From: Dipteris shenzhenensis
Lineage: Eukaryota > Polypodiophyta > Polypodiopsida > Gleicheniales
Assembly: GCA_047967505.1 (NCBI GenBank)
Contig: CM106538.1
Strand: one strand, 5' to 3'
DNA: 64,000 bases
The notes beneath the pieces were generated by a model, which did no database searches, was not told the DNA's origin, and saw only the letters and a program-made list of their open reading frames with translations. The translations under genes and the position numbers were made by a program. Of the stretch, positions 1 to 12,500 are shown in pieces (within the stretch, counting starts at the first letter, position 1; every line of letters begins with the position of its first letter).

Positions 1-599
1 GGTTATAATAATTATATTTTCAATTACTCGTCCATTCAAAATTTCTTGTTTACAACATTCCTCTCGTTTAATGCATGTTATCGATGCAAGGGAGCAAGGA
101 AATCCAAGATGGATGCAAGATTGAAGGATGACTACACCTTTATTCATATGGTTGTAGTCCATGTGACAATATTGTGTAAACTGCAATGAGGATCAGTTAT
201 TGTATCGCCTTGCTCATGTATTTATTGGACTTCAGCTTCCAAAATATTAGCATCACAAAATCAATAATAAATCACCACCCCTAACATTTGCAGGGAGGAT
301 CGGGTACTAACGGACCCTATGTCGCGTCTCATGTCCACTATTTTACTCATTTGCTTTTTTCCTTAAAATTTTGATAAAATAGTAGGACTCAGCTTCAATT
401 ATGAGTTAGTAGTTACATGCTCCACGATGGAAAGGCTGCCTGTCATGCAAATCTAGTTTACGTGCATGAAGTGATGTGCAACGCCCCCAACCATGCACAG
501 CAGGGCTATGATGGGAATGCATGGTGGCTTGCAAGAGACTAATGGAGTGAAAGATGGTGGTGTTTTGACCTCTTGAATTAGAGGAGCAACCCTAATCCT
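1..599. other. upstream intergenic DNA
   Basis: No coding or RNA gene is supported here. The DNA is AT-rich single-copy-looking sequence. It lies upstream of the probable first exon of the LIF2-like gene and may hold its promoter, but no convincing TATA box at a fixed distance from a start site could be identified. A CCCTAATCCTAA stretch at about 590-601 resembles the plant telo-box, which often sits near transcription starts of growth-related genes; this is weak. Confidence 0.4.
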
Positions 600-769
600 A
601 ATTTAAAATTGACCAGGGGTGGGGTTATCAAGGTTTGTTTGCTCAGCAAGAAAAGCAGCAGCAGAACGAGAAGATGCATCGTCTTCCATAGCCAAGCTTT
701 AGGAAGGAGTTTTAAAGAAAAACAAGCTCGCCATCGCCATAGCCAAACATCCTCCGTCTTCTCTTTCAG
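600..769 (+). other. putative 5' UTR exon of the LIF2-like gene
   Basis: The stretch ends in CAG followed by GTATGC, a good plant splice donor at 770. Several acceptor-like sites lie just before the coding start (CCTCCACAG, CACTGCAG and TTCCCACAG, between about 2560 and 2600). A non-coding first exon joined to the coding exon is therefore plausible. The 5' limit is a guess. Transcript reads across 769 to about 2570-2600 would decide it. Confidence 0.35.
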
Positions 770-2590
770 GTATGCCACGCCCCTCCTTTTTCCTTCTCCC
801 TGCCATTTTTATCTTTCTCGATTTCTCCGCTTCCTGCTTTGATCTCCTGCTTTGATCTAGGTTACCTCGTTCCTCCTCTGCTCCCATCTTTGAATATCTT
901 TTCCTTTTTCCCTTCCATGCCTCTTTTGCTCTCACGCGATTGCCACGCTCTTCGTCCCCGGAATTTCTATTCAGGTTTGCGGAGTATAGTTGTCCGTCGT
1001 CGCACGGATCGATATGTTGCAGTCGGAGTCTTGATAGCTCTGAAATATTCAGGCTTGCATTCCAAAATGAGTACTTCCCGCTGAATACTGCAATGGTGGA
1101 GAAATCTTAAGTTGCAAGAGAGCGCCTCGGGTTTTAAAACTATCGTCAATTTTGGAAAATAGGTGATTGTCCTCCTCCTAGGTCGTTTATGATTCCGTTG
1201 CAAACCCTTATAGAATATCTCCTGTGCCTTTCATTCTTGCTGTGTTGCTACAAGTCTTGTGACTTTCAGAACAAGTGAGGTGTTTTATAAAAATCTCTCC
1301 AGGTTCTAGGTGAAAGGGTGTTGAGGGCCGATTAAGCTCTGGTAGAATGGCATTCCCGTTGTTGGCTAGCTGAATACTGCTGAAAACCTTTTCTTCAGTT
1401 GCCGTGCTGCTGTGTAAGTGTTCAATTTTGTCTACATTCTCGTTGAACTCTCTCATAGACATCAGCTGCACTCCAATCTGTCATCTTGTTGAGCGCTTCT
1501 AGCCATAGGGACAGTATACGTCGGCCGTTATGGGTTTTTATGTGTGAGCTGTCTATTTGCTCTTTTGTTTTCGCTCAAGAGTAAACCATCCGTAGTAGAT
1601 AGGATGTGACGTGCGGTAGTAGACAAAAGTCTTCACTGAGAGTGAACTCATCTTCGGATGAAATTGTGTCTCCCTCACTTGTGGCCAATTGACGCAAACT
1701 GTCAAAGTAGCATTGCTATTTTTGGACAAGGATGTCTCCCTTATTATGTGGCTTAGTCTCTAACTCCTTTTTCAGAGCTCAGCCACAGCGATGGCATTGG
1801 TCTCGACTACTTTGTGTCGTTTATCACTTCTACGCTACCTTGCTCCTTACCACCTGCTGTCTGTCCTGTGTCTTCGGCATCAGCTTTCTGTCTAAGAGTC
1901 CTGCCTTCATTTGCCCAGTGTTTGAATGCCAAAATGAGTGAATGATTCACCTGTTTGTGTACTTGTGAAAGTTTTCACATGTATATTCTCGCTCATGTCG
2001 TTAAAACTACTGGCAAAAGGTGTGTGCTTGTTATTTAAAAAAAGCTTAAATTTCCATTGTAAACGATAGTCTTTTTTTGGATGCCTGGGTGGGGAATACT
2101 GATTGATGCTAAGGGATCTATTTTGTTTGTTTGTTTTTTAATATGGAAGGTTAGTCTGTTTTGTGTGTTTTATATGATGCTTTTGGCAGATGGCAAATTT
2201 TTGTGTGTCTGTAGCTCTACCGTCCTGAGTTTCATGATTAAAAGTGCTAAGTGCTTCAAATCTTAACTTGGGAAATGCGTGTGTTCTCTTGTTGCATATG
2301 TGGGGCATCCTCTTGATTCACTTCACATGGCATATTTACTTCACAGTTGTATCTTGAGACCTCTCATAGTTCAGTCCACTTCAGTTTTTCATTTATCCTA
2401 CCCTTTTATACATTCGCTTAGCTCCATCAAGGTGTATCTCATGGCCCTTTCAGCATTGCCTTCAAGATTCTCACTCTGCAAAACCTTTTGGTGCCCTTTC
2501 ACATGTTCCCTTTCTCTTTCAGTCCTCTTCCCTCTGCAATTGCCCCTGTCTCTGCCTCCACAGCTGCACTGCAGGCCCGCAACTGAAGGT
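770..2590 (+). other. putative 5' UTR intron
   Basis: This is T-rich DNA with no coherent reading frame, bounded by a GTATGC donor and pyrimidine-rich acceptor candidates just upstream of the start codon. Short frames seen in it lack any domain or codon pattern. T-richness fits a plant intron better than exon sequence. Confidence 0.35.
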
Positions 2591-2619
2591 TCCCACAGCT
2601 GTTTTGCGAAAAAGTTGCT

Positions 2620-3592
2620 ATGTCGGACCCAGCTACTTCACCAGAGGTTTCCCACGAGGATCGTTATGAAGAACAGCTTGATATTGGCGATGATGATCCT
2701 GAAGGCATGGTCGATGAAGTTGACGGAGATGGAGAAGGAGAGCCTGAGGATGAGGAAAAGCCTGAAGGTCAGGAAGGTCTTGATCTAGAGATGGCAGAGG
2801 AAGATAACATGGCCTATCCAGATGAGCCTGATGTTGAGCATGAAGCAGGCATTTCGAATGGTGATGCTGAAAGGAGAGATGATGTTGGTGATGAGGAGAG
2901 GACTGACAATGTTGAGGAGGAGGCAACTGTGGAAGAGGAAGCCGAGCAAGTGGAGGAAAAGGACAAAATGGAACAGAAGGGTGGGGATGATCCTGAAGGC
3001 TTTCTGTTGCAACCTCCCCATGGATCAGAAGTTTTTGTTGGTGGTATATCCAAGGACACCTCTGAAGATGATTTGAGAGAGTTATGCTCTCCATGTGGTG
3101 ATATTTATGAGGTTAGTTATTTCTTATAATGTAGTGGTCTTAAGTGTGCATTTTTATGTTCAGATGTGAGCCTTATGCAGTCTGTGCGGTCTTTTTCTAA
3201 ATTTTTAAACCTAGACTTTTGACCCTTTGGAAGCTTGGTGTGAGCAGGTACGTCTTCTCCGTGACAAGGATACAGGAGATAACAAAGGCTATGCATTTGT
3301 GACATTTACAAACAAGGAGAATGCAGACAAAGCTATTGAAACGCTAAATGATTTTGAATTGAAGGTCTGATCTTAACATTTGTGTGTTGGCCTTGTGAAG
3401 CATCTTGTTTATCTAAATAGTCTATTTCTCATTTCTGATCTCTTCATGCAGGGGAAGAAATTGCGCTTCTCTCAATCACAGTCAAAGCATAGGCTGTTTA
3501 TTGGTAATGTTCCCAAAAACTGGGACAAAGAGGATCTTGAAAAGGTCCTTGAAAGTCAGGGGCCAGGAATTGAAAGCATTGAGCTGCTCAAG
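2620..3592 (+). CDS. LIF2: LIF2-like gene, coding exons 1-3
   Basis: Exon 1 (2620-3111) carries the acidic N-terminus and the first half of RRM1. Exon 2 (3248-3364) completes RRM1 with the RNP1 octamer. Exon 3 (3452-3592) opens RRM2. All three end on codon boundaries: donors GAG|GTTAGT, AAG|GTCTGA and AAG|GTAAAC; acceptors GAGCAG and ATGCAG. The chosen ATG begins [10 protein letters not shown] and is preceded by no longer frame in the same phase. A longer overlapping frame from 2279 is in another phase and is not used. Confidence 0.88.
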
Positions 3593-6500
3593 GTAAACTT
3601 TGCTGTTTTAGCTCTCACTTCAGATATTATGTACTCACTCAACTTGTGGTCGCATGGAGACACAGAAATTTGTTGCTGTTCGATGTTTATTGACATGTCT
3701 TGACTTGCATTTGGTTTGCTCAGAATATTTGGAGTGGTCAGTTTTGAGCAAGTGTGTGTGGTGACATTGGCCTCAAATTATTTGTACTTTGGTGCTTCTG
3801 GCATGGAATGCCTTTAGATTCACAGCAGCCACCTACATTATGTGAAGGGTTTGCTTCTCCATGAAAGTTGTTGTTAAATGAGGTCCTGCTACTCTGTCAT
3901 TGCTGAGCTTTCTTAGTCTCTCCATACGTAGTTGGGTCTTATTGTGTTGTTCTTGTATAGATGTCCAAGTTTCAATGTGTGGCTGCAATGTCATGCGTGG
4001 CAGTTATGGGTTGTTATGCTCTTGTGGCTCACCCTGTCCGCACCCCTTGGTCAACCAGTAATGGCCCTCCTCTAGCTTACTGACCAGGTTGGCCAACTGA
4101 CAGCACGTGCTGACCTGTTGATCGATTTGAATAAGCTGCAGCTTCAACATAGTGAACAGTGGAAGCTCTTTTGGTGCCTCAATAGTAGAGGTGACTTTGT
4201 AGAGAGTTCGAACCCTCTCCAGCCTCTCCTCTTGCTCTCCTCTCATCCTACAGCTCCCCTTTCAGCCCGCTGCCCCTCCTCCTTGCTCTCCTCACCAGCA
4301 TCTCCTCCTTGCTCTCCTCAGCCCTTGCCCTCTCCTCTCCTCCTTGCTCTCCTCTCCAACCTCTCCTTTTTACTCTTCTCACCTCTCCTCTCCTCCTTGC
4401 TCTTCTCAGCCCTTGCCCTCTTGTCCTTGCTCTCCCAAGCCCTTGCCCTTTCCTCTTTGCCTTGTTGTCCTCTCAGGCCTTGTTGTATGACATATGTATT
4501 AATAATAATTATATATATAAAATATATTTTATTAACTTATAAACCAAAACTTTGTTTCCACCGTTTCTTCTGGTGACCGAAACTCTGAAATACCATCTCG
4601 CCCGTTTCCGTTTCCCCGTTTCGGAAACTCGGGGAAATTATGCATGGAAGCTCAAGTACTAAGCTACTAAGCAAGGAAAGATTTGAAGAGCCAGATGATG
4701 ATCTCGATGAAGAGGCAGTAAAGGCTAAGATTCAAGAGTTTGAAGGGGTGAAAAAGATCTTTCAATTTCAACATCTCTTTGAAGCTGGTCGCGTGAGCAA
4801 TTATCCAAACATGTTCCCCCACATCTTCAAAGAGGATAAGCCGGACCATAGCATAGAATAACATAAGATATGTGCATACCATAAGCATAGCATGAGATAA
4901 GTACATAACATAAGCATAGCATGATTGCATAATATAAGCGTAGGAAGGAAAGTGCATATCATAACATAAGAGTTATCACATAAGCATAGCGTAAGTTCAG
5001 CAGACTAAGTATAGAAATTAAAAGACTCCTTTAGTATGTATCATAGGGACCAACACATAAGAATAGCATAGCATAAGCAAAGCTTATAGCATAAGGTGCA
5101 TAGAATTATCCAAGCAATGACTCCATGGATAAAGAGGGACTATACCCGTGAGATTTTGTCGCTTGCGATTGCTGATCTCCCATACATGGGGCGTTTCCCT
5201 AGCACTGTATCTTTCTCTTTAGAACAACCACCTAGAAAGCGCCGTGGATCTCGATGCTGGGAAAGGAGCAGAAAACGTAGAAGAAGATTCCTAAGCCCTA
5301 GTTCATCTTCATGCTCATCCTCTTCGTATGAATCTCCACATTGAAGAAAATGATGAAGAAGCAAAAAGGACTCCAAGAACAAGGTTAATAAGTTTATTAA
5401 AGGAGGTAAATCAATTCGGTTTCTTACTTATGATGGAGCTTATGGCCACACAAATATACCACTGCAATTCATCCGGCAATTGGATGTGCCCTTGGGCATG
5501 GATAAGTTTAAAGAACCATCCAAGTTAAGGATGGTGAGTGTGCATCCACAGGCATGGTCAATGCTTGGTGGAGTGCGCATCTAGTTGATGGTACAGCTCC
5601 CAAGTAGTGGAGGCATTTCAAGAAGCTATTCTATGAGCAGTCTCTCCAAAGCAGTTCCTTGACGAAGTCCATATTGCTTGGCAGAGCTTACGCGTGGAGC
5701 CAAGAGAGTCCATCGAGACTTACAATCATAATTTTTGGGATGCATATCTTCATTTAGGAGAGAGAAGGTAAAGCTTTGAAAGTATCAAGCAACACTACTA
5801 GGAGCTACCTTTTGTCATGAAGGTATACACATGCATGCAAAATGGATGTGGGTAGTTGTGTGAATTGCCATTTGTTATGAATGCAATTATGTATGCCAAA
5901 TGGTCGAGTGTAGGTAGCTCTCCATCTATGCAGTAAGGCTTGCACCTTACCAAGCCACGTCATTGGTAGGTCTAAGGTCATTTTATTGCCGCATGGTAAA
6001 GTCCATTGCCTCTTGGCAGTCCTAGTGCTCAAACGCCTATCATTGAACTTGGTCAGATGCTTCTACACACCCTATCCTAATTTGGACAATTGTGTTTGTC
6101 TCGACTAAGATTATCAGATCTGTTAGAAATAGAGGCTTAATCCTTGAACCTCCAATGCAACGGATTGATCTAGGTGACTCTTTTCAAACACTTAGAGATT
6201 CACAAAGAATTCTTACAAACTGTAAAAAAATAGACAAAAACAACGGCACATGTACTTCCAAGAATACTTAGAAGACTACACCAACCACTATAGTAGAAAA
6301 TTGCTCCAAGATGGAGTTGAAAAGATTTAGTGAACTGTTGCGCAGAAGGACAGCTAGAGAATGCTCAAATTTGAAATATATAGATAAGGAAAGTGGCTAG
6401 GTTTTTCTCATGCGTGTCTTTTGTCAAATGCTTCAGTGGGATAGAGTTGGGCAAAAGGATAGCAAGAGAATGTAGAACTCTGAGGTATTAGATAAGGAGG

Positions 6501-9500
6501 GTGGCTCTGCTCCTCTTCTGTGTAGGGCTTCAGTGGGGGAGGAGCGTGACTTTAAGGCACATTCAACTTTAGTACACAGGATCATGAAGGAGGTCTCTTT
6601 GGTAGTACGAATGCTATGGTCTTAACTAGAGGATGAGATCACAAAGAAAGAATTCTTAGAAATTGTAAAACAATAGACAAAAACATCGGCACATGTTCTT
6701 CCAAGAATACTTAGACTATACCAACCATTAGAGTAGAAAATTGCTCCAAGATTGAGTTAAAAAGATTTAGCAAACTGTTAGGCAAAAAGATAGCTAGAGA
6801 ATGCCCAAATTTGAGATATATAGATAAGGAAGGTGGCTCGGTTTTCTCTTTTGTTAAATGCTTCAGTGGGATAGAGTTGGGCAAAAGGATAGCTAGAGAA
6901 TGTAGAAATCTGAGGTATTAGATAAGGAGGGTGGGTAGGTTCTGTTCCTCTTTTGTCAAGGGCTTCAAGGGGGGAGGAGTGTGACTCTAAGGCACATTCA
7001 ACTTTAGTATGAAGGTGGTCTCGTTGGCAGTATGAACACTGACTAGGGTAAAGGGGCCAGTCTTGTGCACCCCTATCGTTTTCATAGTGTAAGGGGTTGC
7101 GCCTATGGATATATTTTTCAAAATGTAAGGCCATCGCATGGAGAGAATTTAAAATTTTCAAAAAATTTGATGGAAAAAATTTAACTTGGTGGAAAACCTA
7201 AATACCCAATACTAAAGGCATTGTTGGGCCAGTATTGTGCCACATGTAGACTGACTTAACTTTTCATAAGAGCTTGACACCTAAGCATATTTTCCCTTTT
7301 TCATGCCTCTTTATTGGGTCATTCCATGAACAAAAAAGGGGGGATGCTGACATTTGCAAGGTACCCTCCTCTTTACTAGCCCCTTTACCCTATTGTATTC
7401 GAGGTATGGTCTAACTTGGAGGGTCTCCATGTAAGAAATCCTAGATTTACTATATTTAGAAATGTGCTAAGGAACAGAAAGGAGATTGAAATAGCAGAGA
7501 ACAAGGAATAATTGTATTGCTCGAGTGTCTGTAGTGTATCTGTAGTGTGTGTTATCCATACAATTGGGTCTCTCTTATATAGAGAGTGAAGAGTCACACA
7601 TGAAAAGGTGTGTACTTCGAAGTGTATGTGCATGAAGAGGTGTGTATCCCTTGTGAAGGGTGTGACCCTTGATGAGAGGGTACATTACAATAGGAGTGTC
7701 TCTTGTGAAGGGTTGTGCCTCATAGGAAGTGTCCCGTCGAAAGGGCATACCCTTCCACAAGTGTACATTCATCAAACCATCGATAAGTCTAGATATAGAG
7801 AAAGGAATACGTCACAGATCGTGACATCCCCTCCCACTCAAAATAAGACCCTGGTGGAGATAATGAACTGATGTAGAAAATATCACAGTAAATTCTGAAA
7901 ATACTGTTGTAAAATGTCAGGGTACTGCTGTAAGTCTTCATCAGATTGCCAAGTAGCGTCGGAATCGTCGAGATCTCGCCAAAGAACAGGGAATTCCGTG
8001 ATAAGTCGATGTCGAGTCTCTCGCTGTCGATGGTCCAGAATACGCTCAGGAATAAGGAGAACATAATCGTCTTCGATTTTTGGGACATAATCACTTGCAG
8101 GAGGAACTGCTTTGTCGCCTGGAATGTACGTCTTTAGCCAAGAAATATGAAATGTCGGATGGATTTTACCCCATGATGGTGGTAATTCCAATTTGTAACT
8201 TAAAGGTGAATTTTTCTTGATGATCCGGAAAGGTCCATAGTATCTTGGTCGCAACTTAGGAAACACAGACTTAACCATATTATAGCGATGTGGGGCTACA
8301 AATAATAGCACCATGTCACCAATGTCAAATTCCAGGTGACGTCTATGTTTGTTGGCAGACCGTTGATACCGCTCTTGCGCTTTTCGCATATGATCCCTAA
8401 CTTGGAGTAGAATGTCTTGCATTTCTTGAACCAGTTGATCAGCTAGGGCCACTTGATGTTGAAGTACAAAATTTGTTGGTACAATCGGAGTGTGTCCATA
8501 AGCTGCTTGAAATGGAGTCATGCTGATGGCACTATGGAAAGAGTTATTATAAGTAAACTCAAGGAGTGGTAGATACTCTTCCCAAGCTGCTAGGCGTGAC
8601 TGGATATAATGTCGAAGCATTTCTTCGAGAACTTGGTTGACTCTTTCAGTCTGGCCATCTGATTCTGGGTGGTAGGCTGAAATGAACAGTAGAGTTGTAC
8701 CCAAAGATTCGAATAGTGAAATCCAAAAGTGACTGGTAAACTTAGGATCTCTGTCGGATATGATATATTGGGTAATCCATGGTGTCGGAAGATGTGTTGT
8801 ATGAAGAGTTTGGCGATGTCCGGAGCCTGTTGTGCACTGCTTTTGCAAGCAACAAAGTGTGCCATTTTGGACAATCGATCAACAATTACCATAATCTGAG
8901 TGTTACCTCTGGAGGATCGTGGTAGTGTTGTAATGAAATCCATGGAAATACTTTCTCACCTTTTAGTTGGAACTGGAAGAGGCTGAAGAAGTCCTGCTGG
9001 AAGTCGTCGGCTTGCTTTCATTTGTTGACAAGATAGGCAAGATGTAACCATTTTGATGACGTCGCTTTTCATCTGAGGCCAGTAGTATGTTGCACTGAGT
9101 AACCTATAAGTCTTGTTGATGCCTGGATGGGCAGCATAAGGAACTACATGATGCTCTTTTAACAAAAGACGTCGAACATCCTTGTCATGTGGTACATAGA
9201 TGCGATCTTGATAATACAGAAGGTCGTCCGTATAAGAATAGGATGAGAAAATCTTATGTTCGGAAGTCGAAGGTTGATCTTTTGAAAGAACTTGTACTGC
9301 TGTGCTGAAGTCTTTATCATTGAAATACTTTCCTTTGAATGAATTCGTTCGACGGGGCACTTCCTATGAGGCACAACCCTTCACAAGAGACATTCTATTG
9401 AAGAGACACTCCTATTGTAATGTACCCTCTCATCAAGGGTCACACCCTTCACAAGGGGTACACACCTCTTCATGCACATACACTTTGAAGTACACACCTT

Positions 9501-12500
9501 TTCATGTGTGACTCTTCACTCTCTATATAAGAGAGGCCCAATTGTATGGATGACACACACTAGAAATACACTATAGACACTCAAGCAATACAATTATTCC
9601 TTGTTCTCTGCTATTTCAGTCTCCTTTCTGTTCCTTAGCACATTTCTAAATATAGTAAATCTTGGATTTCTTACAGTGATATCAGAGCAAATTTCACTCC
9701 TGCCTGTAGGAAATGCCCCCCACCTTCTAGCGCCTATCTGATACATCTTTTTCCGCTAGAAGGATATCCGTGCACATTGTGCATGGAAGAGATGGAGAGA
9801 ATGAGCGTAAAAATTTTTAGCGCCAACCTTGCCTAAAGTCATCAATGGCCTCTCCATCTCCCACACATCACGAGTTGATGTGAATGGACACGACAAAAAT
9901 TGTGTCTTTTCATGTGCTTGGGCTGTCCCAAAACCAAGGGACGCACCTTTTCCACCATCGGGCACACCTTTTGATGAAGAGTTTTGACTCCTCACCCAAG
10001 GTACACACCCCATCGTGGAAAAAAGTACACACCTCTTCATGTGGGGACACCCCTTTTAAAAAAACAGGGTCACACCCCTTCATGAAAAGGTGCACGTATT
10101 CCAAGGGTCACACCCCTTCGAATAGGCACACCTTTTTGGAACCAAGCACCTTATAAAAAGGGTACCTAGAGGGGTTAAAAAGAAAAAAACCCAGCCCCTT
10201 ACCTTAGGTCTAACCCTAGACTACCCAAGGGTCAAATAAACCCGCCCTTTAATTTTTTGGGCAACCACCCAACATAGGCAGCCACTAACGAAAAAAGGGA
10301 CGCACGTTTTGACACCCGTACAGATTTTTGTCAAGCAGGCTCACCTCCCTACGCAGCCCTCCTGCCCTCGCCGGTTTGCTGCCCTGCCTCCTCGTCATAT
10401 GCAGCCCCTGCCCTCGCCGGTTTGCTGCCCTGCCCTCGCCAGTTTGCGGCCCTGGTTACCTGCCAGGCCCTGCCATTGCTGCCGCAAAACAGCCTTTGCT
10501 AAGCCGCAGCCTGGTTCGCCAGTTTTCTATCGCAAAACAGCCCTTGGAAGCCCTCAGCTTGGTTCGCCAGCCCCCTATCGCGGTTTGCTGCCCTGCCTCC
10601 TCGCCATATGCAGCCCCTGCCCTCGCCGGTTTGCTGCCCTGCCTCCTTGCCATATGCAGCCCCTGCCCCTCGCCGGTTTGCTGCCCTGCCCTCCCCAGTT
10701 TGCGGCCCTGGTTACCTGCCAGGCCCTGCCATTGCTGCCGCAAAACAGCCTTTGCTAAGCCGCAGCCTGGTTCGCCAGTTTTCTATCGCAAAACAGCCCT
10801 TGGAGGCCCTCAGCCTGGTTCGCCAGCCCCCTATCGCGATCCAGAATTGGATACCAGCAGCCTGTTTCGCCATACGCAGTCTGCCCCCTCTTTTTCGCCA
10901 TCTTACCTGCCAGATCAGCAGCGGTACAGCCCCTTTACCGCGATCCAGACTGCCTGTTAAGCGCGCGCTGTTGCTGTTCTGGACCAGCCAGGCCCAGATC
11001 TGCTCCTCGCCACCCACTGCAACATGGACCTCCGGACAGAAATCTGTAAGCCTTTTCTACGCAACAAATTGGCACATTAAATCAATGCCAGGTGGATTCT
11101 TTCCATTCTACTTTTAAGGATTCTCTTGTCATTATCCAATTACAGCAAATGAAAGACGCTCCCTTAAAGCATGGAAACCCCTGGTAATTCACCTGGCATT
11201 TCAAGGACACCTCAGGCATCATCTACCACACAATATCGTGTTCAGATTGCACAACCAGCCCATTTCGGAGCTTTGGCATCGTGGGTCTTCTGTGTCACGT
11301 GCCCTCCTAGTGATTTGGACCACATCCTATACCTTCTGCATGCGGCACCTCACTTACATTACTTCCTCAGCACAGCCCAGGTTGTGTTCCACGAGACACG
11401 AAGATACCCAGAACCCGATATTCCTCACGAGTTTGCTGTCCATTTTTGGAGAGTTTTACCCCTCACCTTCAGCATCTCTAGGGTACTCTCCACCTCCTTC
11501 AGCTCCTAGATATCCTCCTATACAGGTTGTACCTTTCCCAAGACGGTATTTACACTCTGAAGGTACTCCTTCTCTTGGATATCCTCCACTTTCGACAGCA
11601 GCTCCTTATCCCTTCTCAGATCCGTGGACTCTGCAACCTACCCCTGTACTCTCACGAGCAGTAACACCCATTTCGGCATCACCAGTGTTACCTCAGACAG
11701 GACCTCCTTTACCAGATTTCCACGGCTGGTTCCATCCTGCTTCTCCTGCCCCCTTCAACATGAGCAACCTCAGGGAGCAGCCCGAATCTTCTTCCAAAAA
11801 TGGTACAAACTAGAGCGCAAGTTCGTGCTTTTCTCATGGGGACTTCAGATATGTCGCAACGCTCGCGTGCAGCCTCTCCAGAGATCAAAGACTCAAGTCC
11901 AAAAAAGACCCCTGAAGTCAACGTACAAGGCGAAACACTACTGCAACTTCAAATTTCCCAGCTTCAGGACAGCATCTCCGACTTTGTCCAAAAAGTCCAA
12001 AAACTCCAAGATTCTCGCAGTACCACACATACAGAGGATGACGTGACGCAACCAGATGACTATGTGGACTCATTCCCACCAGAGGTAGAAAACACTGAAC
12101 TCCGTGCCCTCTACCGTTTACTCCAAGCTTCCAAAACTAAAAGACTTGACATCAAACTTTCGGAAGCCTACACTGGTCAATGCAATCGCCGAACAGTTGA
12201 CCAATGGCTCGCAAAATTGCGCATGTACTTTGATACTGTTGACCTCACTGAAGGCAAAAAGATCGCCTTGGCAGCCTCCCTCCTCAAGGATACAGCTTTC
12301 CTATGGTGGCAACGACGCTTAAAGAATGGCAAAAGTGTGTTAACCTGGGAACGTTTTGAACACGTGCTCCGTGCCAATGCGGACTTCCAAGCACGTTCAA
12401 AACTCCGACAGTTGGAGCAAACAGGCTCCCTGTCTTCCTACATCTCTCAGTTCATCACATTGGTGCTGGAGATTGAATGGCAAAAGTGTGTTAACCTGGG

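Noticed and set aside
2279-2788. Open frame of 169 codons overlapping exon 1 of the LIF2-like gene
   Set aside because: It is in a different phase; the RRM-encoding frame from 2620 is clearly the real one.
4150-4230. tRNA or SINE from an AGTTCGAACCCTC B-box-like stretch
   Set aside because: No A box at the right distance, no cloverleaf and no 3' tail could be shown.
4118-4576. Open frame of 152 codons
   Set aside because: It lies almost wholly in CT-rich low-complexity DNA inside intron 3.
10309-11117. Long Pro/Ala/Cys-rich open frames on both strands
   Set aside because: They follow the 256-bp GC-rich repeat in the chromovirus leader in several phases and on both strands. Open frames are expected from GC-rich repeats.
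11238-11813. Separate host gene in the chromovirus leader
   Set aside because: It lies inside the element between the primer-binding site and gag, overlaps the gag start and has no recognisable domain.
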